Source: an uncultured Flavobacteriales bacterium
Lineage (GTDB): Bacteria > Bacteroidota > Bacteroidia > Flavobacteriales_D > Sanyastnellaceae
Length of the DNA stretch: 44,117 nt
Direction of reading: 5' to 3'
NCBI GenBank assembly: GCA_905478325.1
Contig: CAJQIB010000019.1
Coordinates: 1-44,117, forward strand
A model generated the notes under the pieces. The model worked only from the letters and a program-made list of their open reading frames with translations. It was not told the DNA's origin and searched no databases. Every line of letters starts with the position of its first letter. Position 1 is the stretch's first letter. A program made the translations under genes and the position numbers. Below, piece after piece: positions 41,574-44,117 of this stretch.

Positions 41574-44117
41574 TTATTGGCAAGGATAGCTGTAGGCAGC
41601 TAAGAATTCCAACAAGTCTGCAGAGCCGACCATTCCATTGCCATCTGTGTCAAATGGACAATCGGACTCGCCACTTGGCATTTCGCATGAACCATCATCC
41701 ATGGTCGCATCCGCATTGTAGTTTGGCGCTTCTTCGTACGTGCAACCCATTACATCAAAGACACACGACTCATCATCAACCAAAGCCAAAGGACAGTAGT
41801 TACTCGCCATTTCATCGGTACAACCTGAGAACGTACAGCTTCCATCTTCAAATGAAGCACCCGCGTCATAGTTGGATGCATTGGGGTAAAGACACCCTCC
41901 TGCAATACATGACCCGTCATCAACATTGGCCGAAGGATCATAATTCTCAGCATTCGGATTGGTACACCCTGGATACTCACAAGTGCCATCATCGTCAGTG
42001 GCATCGGCATTGTAATTCGGCGCGTCATCATCCGTGCAACCTGGAATTTCCAACTCATCGCAAATCCCATCGTTGTCGCTATCACTCATACAGTCCCCAT
42101 TGCAATCGTAATACTGCACTGGGAAGTCGCAGGAACCATCGTTGGTATTGGCCGTTGCATCATAATTGCAAGCCGCCTCGTCCGTACAACCCAAGAATTC
42201 ACATGAACCGTCATCATCCGTTGCCGATGCATTATAGTTGTCTGCATCGTCGTTGGTACAACCCGGGATTTCGAGTTCATCACACACACCATCGTTGTCC
42301 GCATCATTCAAACATGCTCCCTCACAATCCAAGTAATCCTCGGCATAGGTACATTCTCCTGATTCAGCTTCCGCTTCCTCATCGTAGTTGCAAGCTGCTG
42401 CATCCGTGCATCCGAAGTTCAAATCAGGGAAGACCAACAACTGGTCCAAAGCCTGAGGGTTGTCCCCATTTTGCGCTCGGTATTGGATGCTGACCTGGAA
42501 GGTCACCTCACCCGTTGTCGTCAATTGAGCAAGCAAGACTTGACCATTTTCATCCGGAAAAGCGGCCGGCTCCATATCTGGCAACACAAACCAGCTCGCA
42601 CCGAGATCATTGTCGACCTGGAAATCGCCTCCGGTAGCAAATACCTGTGCCGCGTCGTCCGTGCCCACCGTTGAAATACTGACTGTATTGTCTTCGCCTC
42701 CGATGGTCATCCAACTATCATACGCAACGTCAGGATCAACCAAGACAGCGGCTGGATTGATTTCACTCGCAAACGTGCCGCCCAATGTATTCTGATAGAA
42801 TGAAGACGAGGAACTTATATCAATGGCGTTTCCTGCTTGAGCAAAGACCGCTGTCATTTGATCCTGAGGATTGTCAAAATTGGCATAGACCCGGAAAGTG
42901 CGCATCCCCTCTTCCGGCATGTTTTCTGAGATCAACTCATACGACAAGCCCGAATAACTCGGCTCGGGATAATCACACGTTCCATCATCCAACGTCGCTG
43001 CTGGATCATAATTGGATGCTGATGCATCCGTACATCCCAAACCGGGCGTCTCTGCCATCGGAAAAGTCAATGGCAATCCAGTAATCTCAACCGACTCATC
43101 CGCTTCATCACGAATCTGAAGGTTGACCAACATGTCCGTCGTGCCATCAGTCGTAATCTGCGCTACCAAAACTTTACCGTCAACAGGCACCGCCTGATCC
43201 GACGATCCTGGGATCAAGTACAGCGACCCTCCTAAGAATGTGTTCACGTTCAGTGCATCGCCTGCTTCAAAAGAAGGGAAGAAAGCATCCATGCCCACAC
43301 TGCCACTTGAATCATCCACACCTGGGGCTGCGCCAAGCGTTACCCATGAGTCAAATTCCAAAGAAGGGAATCCTGCAAAAAACAAGGGGTTGATTCCCGC
43401 AGCTGTTGGACCACCGACAGCATCCTGATAGAAGGAAGTCGAGGGCGTGATTTGCCAAGGCGAAGCCTCGGTGCCATACATCGCAGTGACCTCGATGTCA
43501 TCCGAAGCAAACACGGCATAGACACGGTATGTCGTCATGCCGTCGATACCATCCTCTGCAAACACCTCGTATTCCAAGCCCTGGACCAAGCCATTCAGCC
43601 ATACACAGCTCCCATTGTCCGTCAAAGCCTCGGAGTCGTAGTTGTCGGCAGTTTCTGCCATGCAACCAAAGACTTCCAATTCATCGCAAATGTTGTTGTT
43701 GTTTTCGTCATTGGCACATGAGCCATCGCAATTGAAAAGCTCCTCTGGATAAACACACGAGCCGTCCTCGTCTGTAGCCGACTGGCTGTAGTTGCAGGCC
43801 ATCTCATCCGTACAACCGGGCGTTTCCAAGTCGTCGCAAACTCCATCGCCATCCGTATCACTGAGGCAGACTCCTTCGCAGTCATATCCTGTTTCTGGCA
43901 AGTTCCCGTCGCAATCGCAAGTTCCTGCCACGATGCCATCACCACCACAGACACCACACTCATCAAAACTCGCGCAAGAACCGTCATCGTCCGTTGCCGA
44001 AGTACTGTAGTTACAAGCTGTAACATCCGTACAACCCGCTGTTTCGAATTCATCACAGACGCCGTCATTATCGGCATCATTGAGGCATTGGTCATTGCAG
44101 TCATACCCCGTATTCGG
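41574..44117 (-). CDS. Large extracellular Cys/Asp-rich repeat protein, 5' end cut by window end
   Basis: 847 residues are visible; the frame is open through the right window edge, so the N-terminus and signal peptide are missing. It contains twelve 21-residue mini-repeats of form GCT(D)xxAxNYxxxAxxDDGSC, five linkers such as YDCNGDCMSDSDNDGICDEL with Ca-loop DxDxDG spacing, and two copies of the YRVYA/DSWVTIG module (42477-42950 and 43107-43580). The C-terminus, CPFDTDGNGMVGSADLLEFL with AAYSYPC, matches the dockerin-like tail of the seven-module protein; no T9SS domain follows. Paired Cys and many Asp suggest a disulfide-linked, Ca-binding rod outside the cell. Function unknown. Confidence 0.88.
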   Translation of the reverse strand, partial: PNTGYDCNDQCLNDADNDGVCDEFETAGCTDVTACNYSTSATDDDGSCASFDECGVCGGDGIVAGTCDCDGNLPETGYDCEGVCLSDTDGDGVCDDLETPGCTDEMACNYSQSATDEDGSCVYPEELFNCDGSCANDENNNNICDELEVFGCMAETADNYDSEALTDNGSCVWLNGLVQGLEYEVFAEDGIDGMTTYRVYAVFASDDIEVTAMYGTEASPWQITPSTSFYQDAVGGPTAAGINPLFFAGFPSLEFDSWVTLGAAPGVDDSSGSVGMDAFFPSFEAGDALNVNTFLGGSLYLIPGSSDQAVPVDGKVLVAQITTDGTTDMLVNLQIRDEADESVEITGLPLTFPMAETPGLGCTDASASNYDPAATLDDGTCDYPEPSYSGLSYELISENMPEEGMRTFRVYANFDNPQDQMTAVFAQAGNAIDISSSSSFYQNTLGGTFASEINPAAVLVDPDVAYDSWMTIGGEDNTVSISTVGTDDAAQVFATGGDFQVDNDLGASWFVLPDMEPAAFPDENGQVLLAQLTTTGEVTFQVSIQYRAQNGDNPQALDQLLVFPDLNFGCTDAAACNYDEEAEAESGECTYAEDYLDCEGACLNDADNDGVCDELEIPGCTNDDADNYNASATDDDGSCEFLGCTDEAACNYDATANTNDGSCDFPVQYYDCNGDCMSDSDNDGICDELEIPGCTDDDAPNYNADATDDDGTCEYPGCTNPNAENYDPSANVDDGSCIAGGCLYPNASNYDAGASFEDGSCTFSGCTDEMASNYCPLALVDDESCVFDVMGCTYEEAPNYNADATMDDGSCEMPSGESDCPFDTDGNGMVGSADLLEFLAAYSYPCQ
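41685..42413 (-). repeat. Tandem block of eight GC...NY...DDGSC mini-repeats
   Basis: Within the large repeat protein, eight units follow one another with short spacers or the CxGxCxxDxDNDG linker. Examples: GCTDEAACNYDATANTNDGS, GCTNPNAENYDPSANVDDGS, GCTYEEAPNYNADATMDDGS, each closed by Cys. Four further units lie upstream in the same gene, three in the seven-module protein and one in the lysyl-oxidase protein. Confidence 0.85.

Noticed and set aside
41685-42413. Regularly spaced DNA repeats that could suggest a CRISPR array
   Set aside because: The periodicity is that of coding mini-repeats, copies differ at the DNA level, and no cas gene is nearby.
41654-42493. 279-codon plus-strand frame rich in His, Arg, Pro
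   Set aside because: Mirror of the Asp/Cys repeat codons of the large repeat protein on the other strand.

Overview
The window looks like chromosomal DNA of a Bacteroidota bacterium, most likely a marine Flavobacteriales relative. Several secreted proteins carry type IX secretion (T9SS) C-terminal sorting domains: the gliding-type CHU_C/type B form at 9191-12325 and 20422-23466, and type A at 23491-26412 and 31591-33510. There is a PorP/SprF outer-membrane protein, an S46 dipeptidyl-peptidase, and many promoters with the Bacteroidota -7 box TAnnTTTG. No rRNA, tRNA, CRISPR array, IS element or phage gene was seen. No stretch longer than about 300 bases lacks a gene, except around 3119-3464, which holds a terminator-like hairpin and a probable small ORF.

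Layout. 1-1684 (minus): a lipoprotein cyclophilin followed by an outer-membrane-like protein cut by the window start. 1769-7557: an exonuclease/GIY-YIG fusion, an ECF sigma factor with a small ORF behind it, then uvrA coupled to a lipoprotein msrB. 7571-12325 (minus): a three-gene surface operon (SprB-repeat adhesin, PorP/SprF, small secreted protein). 12463-13973: two convergent pseudouridine synthases, truC and rluF, whose ends overlap. 14064-18319: fused isobutyryl-CoA mutase icmF and an EamA transporter. 18324-26412 (minus): five closely spaced genes, in order of transcription a lysyl-oxidase-domain secreted protein, a CotH-kinase secreted protein, a sulfotransferase-like protein, a class IV aminotransferase-like protein and a small membrane protein. 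26565-29998: a 40-residue membrane protein, a DPP11-like peptidase and threonine aldolase. 30018-33510 (minus): T9SS substrate and a ClsC-like phospholipase D. 33572-37012: yaaA-FKBP pair, DUF819 membrane protein, ribA. 37124-44117 (minus): a protein of seven carbohydrate-binding-like modules, an SLC45/GPH-type sugar transporter, and a large Cys/Asp-rich repeat protein cut by the window end.

Main themes. (1) Extracellular proteins built from shared modules. One unnamed module of about 160 residues occurs four times in three proteins. A 21-residue GC...NY...DDGSC mini-repeat occurs 16 times in three proteins. Two proteins end in the same dockerin-like tail instead of a T9SS domain. (2) A start-site rule: in five genes a -7 box lies exactly four bases before the start codon, which predicts leaderless mRNAs. 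(3) A lysyl oxidase domain with copper ligands and both cofactor residues conserved. (4) A sulfotransferase-like/aminotransferase-like gene pair that, from memory, corresponds to a fused plant protein, in which the PLP lysine appears displaced or lost. All family assignments come from reading the sequence; no database search was run.
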